Positions 45,851 through 56,572 are shown, numbered from the stretch's first letter. The stretch is 64,000 bases of DNA from Prunella strophiata (GCA_036583965.1 JAZBQD010000028.1:3410001-3474000), one strand, 5' to 3'. The notes: generated from the letters alone by a model not told the origin. Program-made: numbers and translations.

Positions 45851-47430
45851 CTCCCAGGTGAGCCTGTGATGGGAGCAGCCACTTTCCCTGCTCAGGTGAG
45901 CCTGTGATGGGAGCAGCCTTTCTCCCTGCTCAGGTGAGCCTGTGATGGGAGCAGCCACTGCCTCCCAGGTGAGCCTGTGATGGGAGCAGCCACTGCCTGC
46001 TCAGGTGAGCCTGTGATGGAGCAGCCACTGCCTGCTCAGGTGAGCCTGTGATGGGAGCAGCCACTGCCTGCTCAGGTGAGCCTGTGATGGGAGCAGCCAC
46101 TGCCTGCTCAGGTGAGCCTGTGATGGGAGCAGCCACTGCCTCCCAGGTGAGCCTGTGATGGGAGCAGCCTTTCTCCCTGCTCAGGTGAGCCTGTGATGGG
46201 AGCAGCCACTGCCTGCTCAGGTGAGCCTGTGATGGGAGCAGCCTTTCTCCCTGCTCAGGTGAGCCTGTGATGGGAGCAGCCTTTCTCCCTGCTCAGGTGA
46301 GCCTGTGATGGGAGCAGCCTTTCTCCCTGCTCAGGTGAGCCTGTGATGGGAGCAGCCACTGCCTGCTCAGGTGAGCCTGTGATGGGAGCAGCCACTGCCT
46401 GCTCAGGTGAGCCTGTGATGGGAGCAGCCTTTCTCCCTGCTCAGGTGAGCCTGTGATGGGAGCAGCCACTGCCTGCTCAGGTGAGCCTGTGATGGGAGCA
46501 GCCTTTCTCCCTGCTCAGGTGAGCCTGTGATGGGAGCAGCCACTGCCTGCTCAGGTGAGCCTGTGATGGGAGCAGCCACTGCCTGCTCAGGTGAGCCTGT
46601 GATGGGAGCAGCCACTGCCTGCTCAGGTGAGCCTGTGATGGGAGCAGCCTTTCTCCCTGCTCAGGTGAGCCTGTGATGGGAGCAGCCACTGCCTGCTCAG
46701 GTGAGCCTGTGATGGGAGCAGCCACTGCCTGCTCAGGTGAGCCTGTGATGGGAGCAGCCTTTCTCCCTGCTCAGGTGAGCCTGTGATGGGAGCAGCCACT
46801 GCCTGCTCAGGTGAGCCTGTGATGGGAGCAGCCACTGCCTGCTCAGGTGAGCCTGTGATGGGAGCAGCCACTGCCTGCTCAGGTGAGCTGTGATGGGAGC
46901 AGCCACTGCCTGCTCAGGTGAGCCTGTGATGGGAGCAGCCTTTCTCCCTGCTCAGGTGAGCCTGTGATGGGAGCAGCCACTGCCTGCTCAGGTGAGCCTG
47001 TGATGGGAGCAGCCTTTCTCCCTGCTCAGGTGAGCCTGTGATGGGAGCAGTCACTGCCTGCTCAGGTGAGCCTGTGATGGGAGCAGCCACTGCTCACTGC
47101 TCAGGTGAGCCTGTGATGGGAGCAGCCACTGCCTCCCAGGTGAGCCTGTGATGGGAGCAGCCACTGCCTGCTCAGGTGAGCCTGTGATGGGAGCAGCCAC
47201 TGCCTCTCAGGTGAGCCTGTGATGGGAGCAGCCTTTCTCCCTGCTCAGGTGAGCCTGTGATGGGAGCAGCCTTTCTCCCTGCTCAGGTGAGCCTGTGATG
47301 GGAGCAGCCTTTCTCCCTGCTCAGGTGAGCCTGTGATGGGAGCAGCCACTGCCTGCTCAGGTGAGCCTGTGATGGGAGCAGCTGCTCTCCCTGTTCAGGT
47401 GAGCCTGTGATGGGAGCAGCTGCTCTGCAC
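45851..47430 (+). repeat. Minisatellite, about 43 units of 35-39 bp with strong splice-donor words
   Basis: Every unit contains GTGAGCCTGTGATGGGAGCAG preceded by CAG (two copies have a one-base deletion). The variable half comes in three main forms: CCACTGCCTGCTCAG (36-bp unit), CCTTTCTCCCTGCTCAG (38-bp unit, about 14 copies) and CCACTGCCTCCCAG (35-bp unit). The forms are interspersed. Each CAGGTGAG is a near-optimal U1 binding sequence and the embedded CAGGTG is an E-box. The array is about 4.3 kb past the DOCK10 stop. Confidence 0.97.
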
Positions 47431-49640
47431 CACAGCAGAGCACAGCTCATGGGAGATCAAGGTGTGACCACAGGGCTGGGGGCAGTGGGTCAGGACTTCC
47501 CCAGGATCAGAGGTGCTGAGCAGGGCAGAGTGCAGGCTGCCAGGCTGGGACACTGCATCACAGGGCTGCAGGATCAAAATCCCCTGCCTCCTTACAAAGC
47601 CTGTGCAGTGGCCATTCCCACAGCTCTGCTCCACTGCCTCCTTCAGGGCTGATCCCTCCTGTGCTTCAAACACACAATCCTTCCTACTGGGAAACACAAC
47701 TGAAACCATTTGCTAATTCAAACTGAACAGAATAACCGATTTTAGCTGGCAAAAGCAGGGGAAATTTTGGGAAATGCCAAATTGATTCTTTTGTTTCAAA
47801 ATGACTGAAATCAGGGGCGTGCAGAGTTTGTTCCAAACGAGGCTGGTCCCTGTGGCTGTGCCCCCCACACCAGCTCCCACTGGGGCTGAGCCAGCCCCTG
47901 GCAGCCCAGGCTGGGCTCATGGCCAGGGGCAGAGCATGCAGACCCAGCCTGGGTGCCCACAGCTCTCCCTGCACGGGCCCTTCCAGCCTGTTTTTGTTTG
48001 CAGTCCACAGAGAGCAGCTCTGGGCAGCCATCAGCTCACTGGGCAGCTGGGGGAGGAAATGAGAACATTATTATTCTTTTCAAGAAAAATCCAGCACCGT
48101 TCCTTGGTGAAATATTAGCTATGGAAAATATCAAGGAACTTTCCTACCTTCCAGGCATGTGTTGGAGCATTTGGAGATGGGGAAAAGTAAAAGCACAGTG
48201 AAACCAGCAGTGTTAGGGGAAAGCTGCCACAGCATGTAGATTATCAGGCCAAGAGAGTATTGAGTGGTTTTAGGGCAGGATGGTAAAGAGCTCATCTGGG
48301 AGAGCCTCCTAGTCAGTCAGTGGTGTGTGTATTTCACACTATTGCCCCAAGATGCAAAAACACTGGCACCCAAGCAGTTCTGGCTCATGGCACTGCAGGA
48401 GGAGGTGCTGTACCCAACAGAGGTTTGGGACCAGCCCTGGGCATGTCCCAGGCCTTCAAGAGGCACAGTCAGGTGGGAGTCAGAGTAATGAGAGCCCTTT
48501 AAGCTGGGAGTCACAGCCTACATGAGATATGGGCATGGTTTGTCATGTTTCATTGAGTTGACAGGTATTTTTAGAAAATCCTCAGTAATGCAAAAGTGCA
48601 ATTGTAATTCCTGACATCTCTGTCCAGGTTGAGGTTTTTCATAACTCACTAGAGCATCTTGAAGTTCTCAGTATAAACATCTCACTGTGAATAGCAGCAT
48701 GTTTCCTTTTTTCCTATAAACTACACCTCATCTTGCAGAAGCTGCATTTTTGGTGTGCTTTTTAAGCTGTGCTCCCCACGTGCTGCTTCAGTTAGCTGCA
48801 GTCACTCACTTTTTGTTAGGGACAGCTGTGAGGGTGTTACTTATGCTGTGATACATTTCTGTGACCTGCAAATGCCAGGTGATGTTCCCTGTAGTTGTGA
48901 TTCAGATGTCATTGCACAGATTGCCTGTGGTGAGACACCTTACAGCTGTAGGGTTTCAAATATGTTTTATATGGGGTGTTTTGCTTGAGAAAAGGAAGCA
49001 GAGTAAGAAATTATTATTATTAATCATAATAATTTTAGGTCATATGTTGTACTTGGGGCTGCTCTATAGTTGTGATGCTCTCTCCCATGAGTGAGGGCTT
49101 GTTTTGATTTGAAAGCTGGTGCAAGCTCTGTGCAGGTAACTTTGGGTCCAGTTGCAAGCTCCTCATTAGGAAAATCTCCAGCTGAACATAAAGATTCTCT
49201 CACATGAGGCATGGGTTTGTACTCTGCAGCATATGTTGTGCTTGCAGGGTGCTGGCATAAAAGAGACTAATTCTGATTATTCCACACTATTTTGAGGATC
49301 CATTTAAAGAGACAGAGCCTTAGAAATTCAACATGGACACTTGAAGTGCCCTTTTAGAAGTTTGAAATGTTTCTGTAGCCCAACTTCATGCCAGCCCAAA
49401 ACCATAGCCAAGGTTTTCAGATGTGACTCATGTATCTTGGTGTTTCTATTTCACATTTTCAGGTTAAGCCTGGTATTTCAAAAGTGTTGAGCATCCCCTG
49501 CTGGAATTCAGACCCCTTTCAGAAACCTTGAATGCTCAAAATCAAAGCTTCTTATAATATGGGTCATGTGGGATTTTCTGCATCCATGTGGGAGTTAAGG
49601 CAGTGTCAGGCAAATGGTCCCTGCAAGAGGAAAAGGATGC
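47431..49640. other. Intergenic DNA
   Basis: No exon or mobile element recognised; GC-richer from about 47800 to 48050. Confidence 0.55.
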
Positions 49641-50000
49641 TTAACAGACATTAATAAGTTAAACAATTACCTTTGAACAGACTAATCAGATAACTTTGTG
49701 CCATCATTACCGGATGAGGTGCTGAAACCCGAGAACGCTTTACACATCTAATTGATTTTTGCCATCTTGTTTCTAGAAGGTTGTGGTGCTCACTGCCCAC
49801 AGCTGTCCCCGCTGTCCCCGCTGCCAGCGGGTCCCCACCCAGCCGGGGTTGAGCGGGAGCTTTATTTACAAGTTTAATTAGGAGTTTAATGAGCCATGGG
49901 GAGGGCGAGGTCCCGTGCGAGCCGGGCCAGGTCTGCCTGCTCACCCCCGAGGCTGGGGGCGATCCCAGGGCTCTGCCCTGCTCAGGTCCGTGCCCGCCGG
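49641..50000. promoter_or_regulatory. Candidate regulatory block: TAAT-rich segment followed by a small CpG-rich segment
   Basis: From 49641 to 49785 the sequence has many homeodomain-type words (AATTAC, TAATCAG, CATCATTACC, TCTAATTGATT) and a TCF/LEF-like CTTTGAA at 49671-49677. From about 49790 to 50000 it becomes GC- and CpG-rich (CCCGTGCGAGCCGGGCC, GTGCCCGCCGGC), with AAGTTTAATTAGG in between. This looks unlike the surrounding intergenic DNA, but no conservation data are available to me. Confidence 0.35.
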
Positions 50001-50017
50001 CAGCTCCTGGCCCCTGT

Positions 50018-50100
50018 CCCCATGTCCCCATGTCCCAATGTCCCCTGTCCCAATGTCCCCTGTCCCAATGTCCCCTGTCCCAATGTCCCCATGTCCCCCT
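50018..50100. repeat. C-rich 15-bp minisatellite, left half
   Basis: Tandem CCTGTCCCAATGTCC units (about four good copies) with related ATGTCCCC words on both sides. It is interrupted at 50101 by an LTR; related words (CCCCCTGTCCCGTGTCC) resume at 50383-50420. Confidence 0.9.
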
Positions 50101-50382
50101 TGTCGCTATAGGACACGAAACACGACGCAGACAGCAGCTCTTTGCAAGGTGTGAGAGAGCAAAAAGAGAGAGTTTATTGAATCTGACTCCATTTATAGAT
50201 TTCTGAAATCCCAGTGTCATTGGAGGGTGACAGTGCCACCTCCTCAATGCCACTGGACAACCCAACAGCCCATCAAGTTGCTCGTCCCCCATAGAGGAAT
50301 GCAAAACAATAAGTTATTTACAGAAAGTTCTGCACAAAAAACATCAGAAAGCTTTAGAGAAACTTCAAAAATCAGGGCGACA
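50101..50382 (-). mobile_element. Solo LTR, ERVK-like, second copy of the family at 12892
   Basis: A 282-bp element with perfect 6-bp terminal inverted ends (TGTCGC...GCGACA) and a perfect 6-bp target-site duplication CCCCCT (50095-50100 and 50383-50388). On the minus strand it has TATAAATGG (complement of 50189-50197) and AATAAA (complement of 50173-50178). It keeps CpGs that are deaminated in the 12892 copy (for example CACGACGCAG versus CACAATGCAG), suggesting it is the younger insertion. Confidence 0.92.
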
Positions 50383-50532
50383 CCCCCTGTCCCGTGTCCC
50401 CCTGTCCCATGTCCCCCACTCCCACTCAGCTGGAGTGCTTTCTCTTCCCATTTCCATGTCCAGGACAGAGCATCCCTGCAGACTGGGAGCTCCTTCCCGG
50501 GCTTGTCCTGCCGAGCCGCAGGGTAACAGTGA

Positions 50533-50646
50533 AGTCTTCCCACTCCCCAAAACCTTCTTCAAAATACAGCCCTGAGAATGCCAGAAAGTCACCAGGGAAA
50601 TAATTCAACACACCTTTTGCTCTGAGGCCCAATAGCTCAACAGTGC
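50533..50646 (+). repeat. Left arm of a 115-bp inverted repeat pair
   Basis: AGTCTTCCCACTCCCCAAAA to AATAGCTCAACAGTG occurs again in reverse complement at about 52924-53044 at roughly 90% identity. No known repeat family recognised. Confidence 0.85.
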
Positions 50647-50999
50647 CTCGGGTCACCGTGGCAGGAGGTCGCTGTCGCAGAGAAGCGCTCCGGAGGCGCT
50701 CTGTGGCTGAGCTGAATCTTGTTTTCATTTCAATTCTGTTACAGATTTTATTTAGCCAAACACAGTGGGCGACAGCTGACACTCCAGCATCACACGGGTT
50801 CTGCAGATCTCAATGCCACTTTCTATGGGCCTGTTAAAAAGGTAGAGAATCAAGATTATATAAATACTGTATCTTTTGTTAAAAGTAAGCAAATGCATTT
50901 TTTTTGCTCTCTCCCTTGTCCTTCAGAAGGGGCTTAGGAATAGCAGATTTCAGCCGTGCAATAGGTGAGACCCAAAAGCCACACTTTTCAGAATTAGAA

Positions 51000-52900
51000 T
51001 GGGTATTTTTTGGCATTTGTATTTGTACCAAAAATGGGCCTCCAGGTTTCTCTGCTTGGCTACAGAGTGGTGCCAGCTCAGAGGAGGGGGAGGTACCCCC
51101 ACAGCTAAAACTGGAGGTGCTCCAAACAGCCCTTTGAGAAGAATGAAAGGGGAGAAATGAAAAACAGGAAAAAATATGTTTTCTTCTTAAATTTACTGCT
51201 TACCTCTTACTTTAGCACTTAAATGGAGAAGCCACTGAGAGAAGGCCAATATGGGATCAAATTTGGACATTAAACCTATTCAGTCCTTTCGGATGTACAG
51301 AAGGAAAATTATCAGAAGTGTGTCAGCAAAACAGAATCAGCACACACACAAAAAAATCATCCTGTTAATTTTTAAATCCATTGAAATATTCTTTTTTACC
51401 TCCTTAAGTTGTACTGCCAGATTCAGAAGAGAATCAGGCTCTTTTGCACCACAGTGAAGCATAAAACATGTCAAAGTCAGAAATCAAGCAAGGACTCAGG
51501 GCACAGTGATGTTCTTGCACAGTGAGAATTGGAAGGGCTGGCACTGACCCCGAGCAGAGCTGCTGTTACATTTCTGCCTGGTGATTTTTTATAGGATGCA
51601 TATATCCAGTGCTGCTGACATTCAAGGCTGATTAGCAGCAAACCTTCCCAGAGACTCCAGCTCTGACAGAGACCTGGGCTTCAGGTTTGCTGCTGGGATG
51701 ATGGACCTGTGAGCTGTTCTATCCCCCAAGATTTCCTGTTGGGGCAGGTGGGCTGCTGTGCTTCTCCCCCATCCTGTCCCAGTGAGGCTGGAGATGCAAT
51801 GCCAGTGCTTGTGCTCTGTTGGTCGGGTTTAGCCCCAGAAAAGGGAGGCTCTGTCTTTTTGCACAGGGACTCCCGTGCCACTGGGAGGCAGGACACACCT
51901 CCAGCAGCAGCATGTCACAGAAAACATCACACACCTGCTGCTGATGGGTTTTCCAGGACAAAATGTTGTGGTATGCTAAAAAAAAAAAAAAAAAATCATC
52001 ATACTAGAGTAGCAATGAGTGCTTTTTGATTTTTTTATCAAGAGGGACTGGGCAAGGGAGACAGCTACAAAAACTGTTCAGCAGTGGTGGTGGCTGTGCA
52101 GGTGCTGCTCCTGCTGGTGTTACTTTTCACACTGTCCCTTCCCAGGCTGGGTGCAAGGAGCTCTTTCTGCTTTCAGGGAACACACTGGGCAGCCAGTGGC
52201 AAAGGCAGCTTTGCCAGGTTTTCATTGTCTGAAACTCCTCAGTCATCTGGCCCTTTCAGCAGGGGCAGCTGTACAGGGTTACAAGACAAAAGTCATTTCC
52301 TCAGACGTTTCTGATGCATCAAAAGGTCTGTGCCTGCTCCAGTCTGGTTCCAGAGCAGCAGCAGGCATGGGTTGAGAGGAGCAGATGTCTGCAGCTCCAG
52401 CTGGGGTAAGCCAATTGCTGAGCTGGTGAGTGTCCCCTGCCCAGCCAAACCTGCCAGCTGCAGGATCAGCAGCAATGTTACAATTACACATGGCTGCTGT
52501 CACTGCTCCAGTGCCTGATCTGCTTGCTGGAGAAACAGACCCATAATGCTCCCTACAGGTTATCCCCAGCACAGGGGCACCTACACTGTTATTTCAGCCT
52601 GGGTCCAAGCCCAAGAAAAATGCATGGCTGCTGTGGGCTTCATCTGAGCACTCACATTAATTTCACCTCTCTGCCTGCAGCCTGACCCATGCAGAGCCCT
52701 CTGGAGAGGCTCCCAGGAGGTGCCAGCAGGGCTGATGCTGGGCAGCAGCACCTCCCCATAGAGCCACAGCCCTTCTGACACCTCTGGAAAAACAAAGACT
52801 GAGTCATCTCATGTTTGAAGCATCTCACAACAGTTTTCCTTTCTTCCCCCAGCCTCCAGCAGCAGAGTGAGGACATGCACACAGATGAAATGGTTTTTCT
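51000..52900. other. Intergenic DNA between the inverted-repeat arms
   Basis: No exon recognised. Includes an A17 run near 51979. Several short open frames on both strands without homology. Confidence 0.55.
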
Positions 52901-52923
52901 TCCTCTCTCAGTTATTCCTGAGT

Positions 52924-53044
52924 CACTATTGAGCTATTGGGAGTGAAGGACCTCAAAGCAAAAGGTGTGTTGAATTATTTCCCTGGTGACTTTCTGGCAT
53001 TCTCAGTTCTGTATTTTGAAGTAGGTTTTGGGGAGTGGGAAGGC
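52924..53044 (-). repeat. Right arm of the inverted repeat pair
   Basis: Reverse complement of 50533-50646 with scattered substitutions and a short insertion (GAGTGAAGGA in place of a few bases). Shared words include AAAAGGTGTGTTGAATTATT and TTTTGGGGAGTGGGAAG. Confidence 0.85.
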
Positions 53045-53565
53045 TGCTCCACAGGCTTTTGCATCTTACTGCCATAAGAAAGATGGCTTTAGGGACTAGG
53101 TGGATGAGAGAAATACAGAGGGATTGTGTTTCTCTTGCTAATGCAAGAATCATGCCTGGTCTGTCTCTCGTTACACTCCTGGCTGCTGGTGCCAGAGCTC
53201 CACTCCAGTGAGCCTCCCTGGGTGCCCAGAGAGGGCCCAGGCTCTGCTGCAGCCTTCCAGCAGAGCTTTGCTGTGCCTGCTGGTCCCTCACAGCTGCTGG
53301 TATGTGTTGTTAATAGCAGGGTTCTTGCACTGCATTCAGCTTTCATTTAGAAATTTAATCTTCCTGAGAGAAATTACTAATTCTGGAATTGAAATTCCAG
53401 ACACACAGAGCAAAAAAGTGTAAACTTTTTAGCGTTAGGGAAGAGATGAATTGCTGCCCAGCAAAGGGTGACTCTCTCTCTGTGCCGTGGAGGTGATCCC
53501 TGGGATTTTTGGGCAAACCAAAGGAAGTGGGCTCTGTCCTCCTCGGCCGTGCGGAGGAGAACAAG

Positions 53566-56070
53566 AGGCAGGAGAGCAAGAGGCAGGAGAGCAAGGGGCA
53601 GGAGAGCAAGAGGCAGGAGAACAAGAGGCAGGAGAACAAGAGGCAGGAGAGCAAGGGGCAGGAGAGCAAGGGGCAGGAGAACAAGAGGCAGGAGAGCAAG
53701 AGGCAGGAGAACAAGAGGCAGGAGAGCAAGAGGCAGGAGAACAAGGGGCAGGAGAGCAAGAGGCAGGAGAGCAAGAGGCAGGAGAGCAAGGGGCAGGAGA
53801 GCAAGAGGCAGGAGAGCAAGAGGCAGGAGAGCAAGGGGCAGGAGAACAAGAGGCAGGAGAGCAAGAGGCAGGAGAACAAGAGGCAGGAGAACAAGAGGCA
53901 GGAGAGCAAGGGGCAGGAGAGCAAGGGGCAGGAGAGCAAGGGGCAGGAGAACAAGGGGCAGGAGAGCAAGGGGCAGGAGAGCAAGGGGCAGGAGAGCAAG
54001 AGGCAGGAGAGCAAGGGGCAGGAGAACAAGGGGCAGGAGAGCAAGGGGCAGGAGAACAAGGGGCAGGAGAGCAAGGGGCAGGAGAACAAGAGGCAGGAGA
54101 ACAAGGGGCAGGAGAACAAGAGGCAGGAGAGCAAGGGGCAGGAGAACAAGGGGCAGGAGAGCAAGAGGCAGGAGAGCAAGGGGCAGGAGAGCAAGGGGCA
54201 GGAGAGCAAGGGGCAGGAGAGCAAGGGGCAGGAGAGCAAGGGGCAGGAGAGCAAGGGGCAGGAGAACAAGGGGCAGGAGAGCAAGGGGCAGGAGAGCAAG
54301 GGGCAGGAGAACAAGAGGCAGGAGAGCAAGGGGCAGGAGAGCAAGGGGCAGGAGAACAAGAGGCAGGAGAGCAAGGGGCAGGAGAGCAAGGGGCAGGAGA
54401 ACAAGAGGCAGGAGAGCAAGAGGCAGGAGAGCAAGGGGCAGGAGAGCAAGAGGCAGGAGAGCAAGAGGCAGGAGAACAAGGGGCAGGAGAGCAAGAGGCA
54501 GGAGAGCAAGGGGCAGGAGAGCAAGAGGCAGGAGAGCAAGGGGCAGGAGAACAAGAGGCAGGAGAGCAAGAGGCAGGAGAACAAGAGGCAGGAGAACAAG
54601 AGGCAGGAGAGCAAGAGGCAGGAGAGCAAGAGGCAGGAGAGCAAGAGGCAGGAGAGCAAGAGGCAGGAGAACAAGAGGCAGGAGAGCAAGGGGCAGGAGA
54701 GCAAGAGGCAGGAGAGCAAGAGGCAGGAGAGCAAGGGGCAGGAGAACAAGGGGCAGGAGAGCAAGGGGCAGGAGAACAAGAGGCAGGAGAACAAGAGGCA
54801 GGAGAGCAAGGGGCAGGAGAACAAGAGGCAGGAGAGCAAGAGGCAGGAGAGCAAGGGGCAGGAGAACAAGGGGCAGGAGAGCAAGGGGCAGGAGAACAAG
54901 AGGCAGGAGAACAAGGGGCAGGAGAGCAAGAGGCAGGAGAGCAAGGGGCAGGAGAACAAGAGGCAGGAGAACAAGAGGCAGGAGAGCAAGGGGCAGGAGA
55001 ACAAGAGGCAGGAGAACAAGAGGCAGGAGAACAAGGGGCAGGAGAGCAAGGGGCAGGAGAGCAAGGGGCAGGAGAGCAAGGGGCAGGAGAACAAGGGGCA
55101 GGAGAGCAAGGGGCAGGAGAACAAGAGGCAGGAGAACAAGGGGCAGGAGAGCAAGGGGCAGGAGAACAAGGGGCAGGAGAGCAAGGGGCAGGAGAGCAAG
55201 GGGCAGGAGAGCAAGGGGCAGGAGAACAAGGGGCAGGAGAGCAAGAGGCAGGAGAGCAAGGGGCAGGAGAACAAGAGGCAGGAGAACAAGAGGCAGGAGA
55301 GCAAGGGGCAGGAGAACAAGAGGCAGGAGAACAAGGGGCAGGAGAGCAAGGGGCAGGAGAGCAAGAGGCAGGAGAGCAAGGGGCAGGAGAACAAGAGGCA
55401 GGAGAACAAGAGGCAGGAGAACAAGAGGCAGGAGAACAAGGGGCAGGAGAGCAAGGGGCAGGAGAACAAGGGGCAGGAGAGCAAGGGGCAGGAGAGCAAG
55501 GGGCAGGAGAACAAGAGGCAGGAGAGCAAGAGGCAGGAGAGCAAGAGGCAGGAGAACAAGGGGCAGGAGAGCAAGGGGCAGGAGAACAAGAGGCAGGAGA
55601 GCAAGGGGCAGGAGAACAAGAGGCAGGAGAGCAAGGGGCAGGAGAACAAGGGGCAGGAGAGCAAGAGGCAGGAGAACAAGAGGCAGGAGAACAAGAGGCA
55701 GGAGAACAAGGGGCAGGAGAGCAAGAGGCAGGAGAGCAAGGGGCAGGAGAACAAGAGGCAGGAGAGCAAGAGGCAGGAGAGCAAGAGGCAGGAGAGCAAG
55801 AGGCAGGAGAGCAAGGGGCAGGAGAACAAGGGGCAGGAGAGCAAGAGGCAGGAGAACAAGGGGCAGGAGAGCAAGGGGCAGGAGAACAAGAGGCAGGAGA
55901 GCAAGGGGCAGGAGAGCAAGGGGCAGGAGAACAAGAGGCAGGAGAACAAGGGGCAGGAGAGCAAGGGGCAGGAGAACAAGAGGCAGGAGAACAAGAGGCA
56001 GGAGAACAAGAGGCAGGAGAGCAAGAGGCAGGAGAGCAAGGGGCAGGAGAACAAGAGGCAGGAGAACAAG
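53566..56070 (+). repeat. Giant 15-bp minisatellite, 167 units without a single indel
   Basis: Consensus RGGCAGGAGARCAAG repeated 167 times (2505 bp), preceded by a degenerate unit (53551-53565) and followed by a partial AGGCAT. Only the two R positions vary, both A/G, giving four unit types that are all common and interspersed. The + strand is 87% purine. Because the unit is a multiple of 3 and lacks stop words, all six frames stay open over 2.5 kb; the resulting pentapeptide-repeat frames are a by-product and not evidence of a protein. Confidence 0.98.
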
Positions 56071-56158
56071 AGGCATGATAACGCCATGGAAGTGCCCTGG
56101 CCCCATTCTGTGCTCACACCTGTGAGACTGACCTGCCAGGCTGCTCCAGTCCAATCCT

Positions 56159-56572
56159 GCTAGCTCTGGACCTTAGTCCTGATCAATTTCACATAGGACA
56201 AGAGTAAGAGATGAAAGGTGCTCTTTTCCTCTCAGGAACAAAGTCCTACTTTATTTCCTTGGTAGGAGCCACCAGATGATCCACAGGGCTTCCCAGGTGA
56301 AAAGGGAGCAAGCTCACCTGTGCAGGGGGTTTTAAGGTCAGGGGAAGGGGGCAGAGGAAGGGGACCACAGCCTTGGGATACAAGGGGAGGGGGCAAGGGG
56401 AGGGGTGAGCCCGGGCATTAACCTCTGCCCACCAGGGCCTTGGGTGGGGGAAAGGGGAAAATGGGACAAACCATGTGATACAACAGGATACAGATTATAT
56501 AACAGTGCAATGGTCCAAACACCCAGTGCAAAAACAATTATCAACTAAATAACTATTTAGTGCAATACAACA
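56159..56572 (-). mobile_element. Probable solo LTR (ERVL-like), left end uncertain
   Basis: Read on the minus strand it starts TGTTGTATTGCACTAAATAG (right end 56572), has a TTAAAACCCCC TATA-like box, an AATAAA signal (complement of 56250-56255) and a U5-like CTCTTACTCTTGTCC tail, the order expected of an LTR. A matching target-site duplication was not found, so the left boundary (possibly TGCTAG at 56159) is a guess. Confidence 0.55.

Noticed and set aside
45930..46871. Antisense repeat-peptide frames in the 43-unit minisatellite
   Set aside because: They break wherever the unit length departs from a multiple of 3 and are simply translations of the repeat.
45851..47430. CRISPR-like regularly spaced repeat
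   Set aside because: The units are directly abutting minisatellite variants without unique spacers, in a vertebrate genome.
49651..50304. 217-codon antisense open frame
   Set aside because: It runs through the C-rich minisatellite and half of a solo LTR; a chance frame.
50426..50782. Possible coding exon in the inverted-repeat arm
   Set aside because: The two arms share a protein-like frame, but their differences change residues rather than being synonymous, and no splice sites or known domain fit.
53355..56163. Open frames of 860-925 codons on both strands
   Set aside because: They are generated by the 15-bp repeat whose length is a multiple of 3 and which contains no stop word in any frame. 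They are pentapeptide repeats with no start context, splice context or homology.
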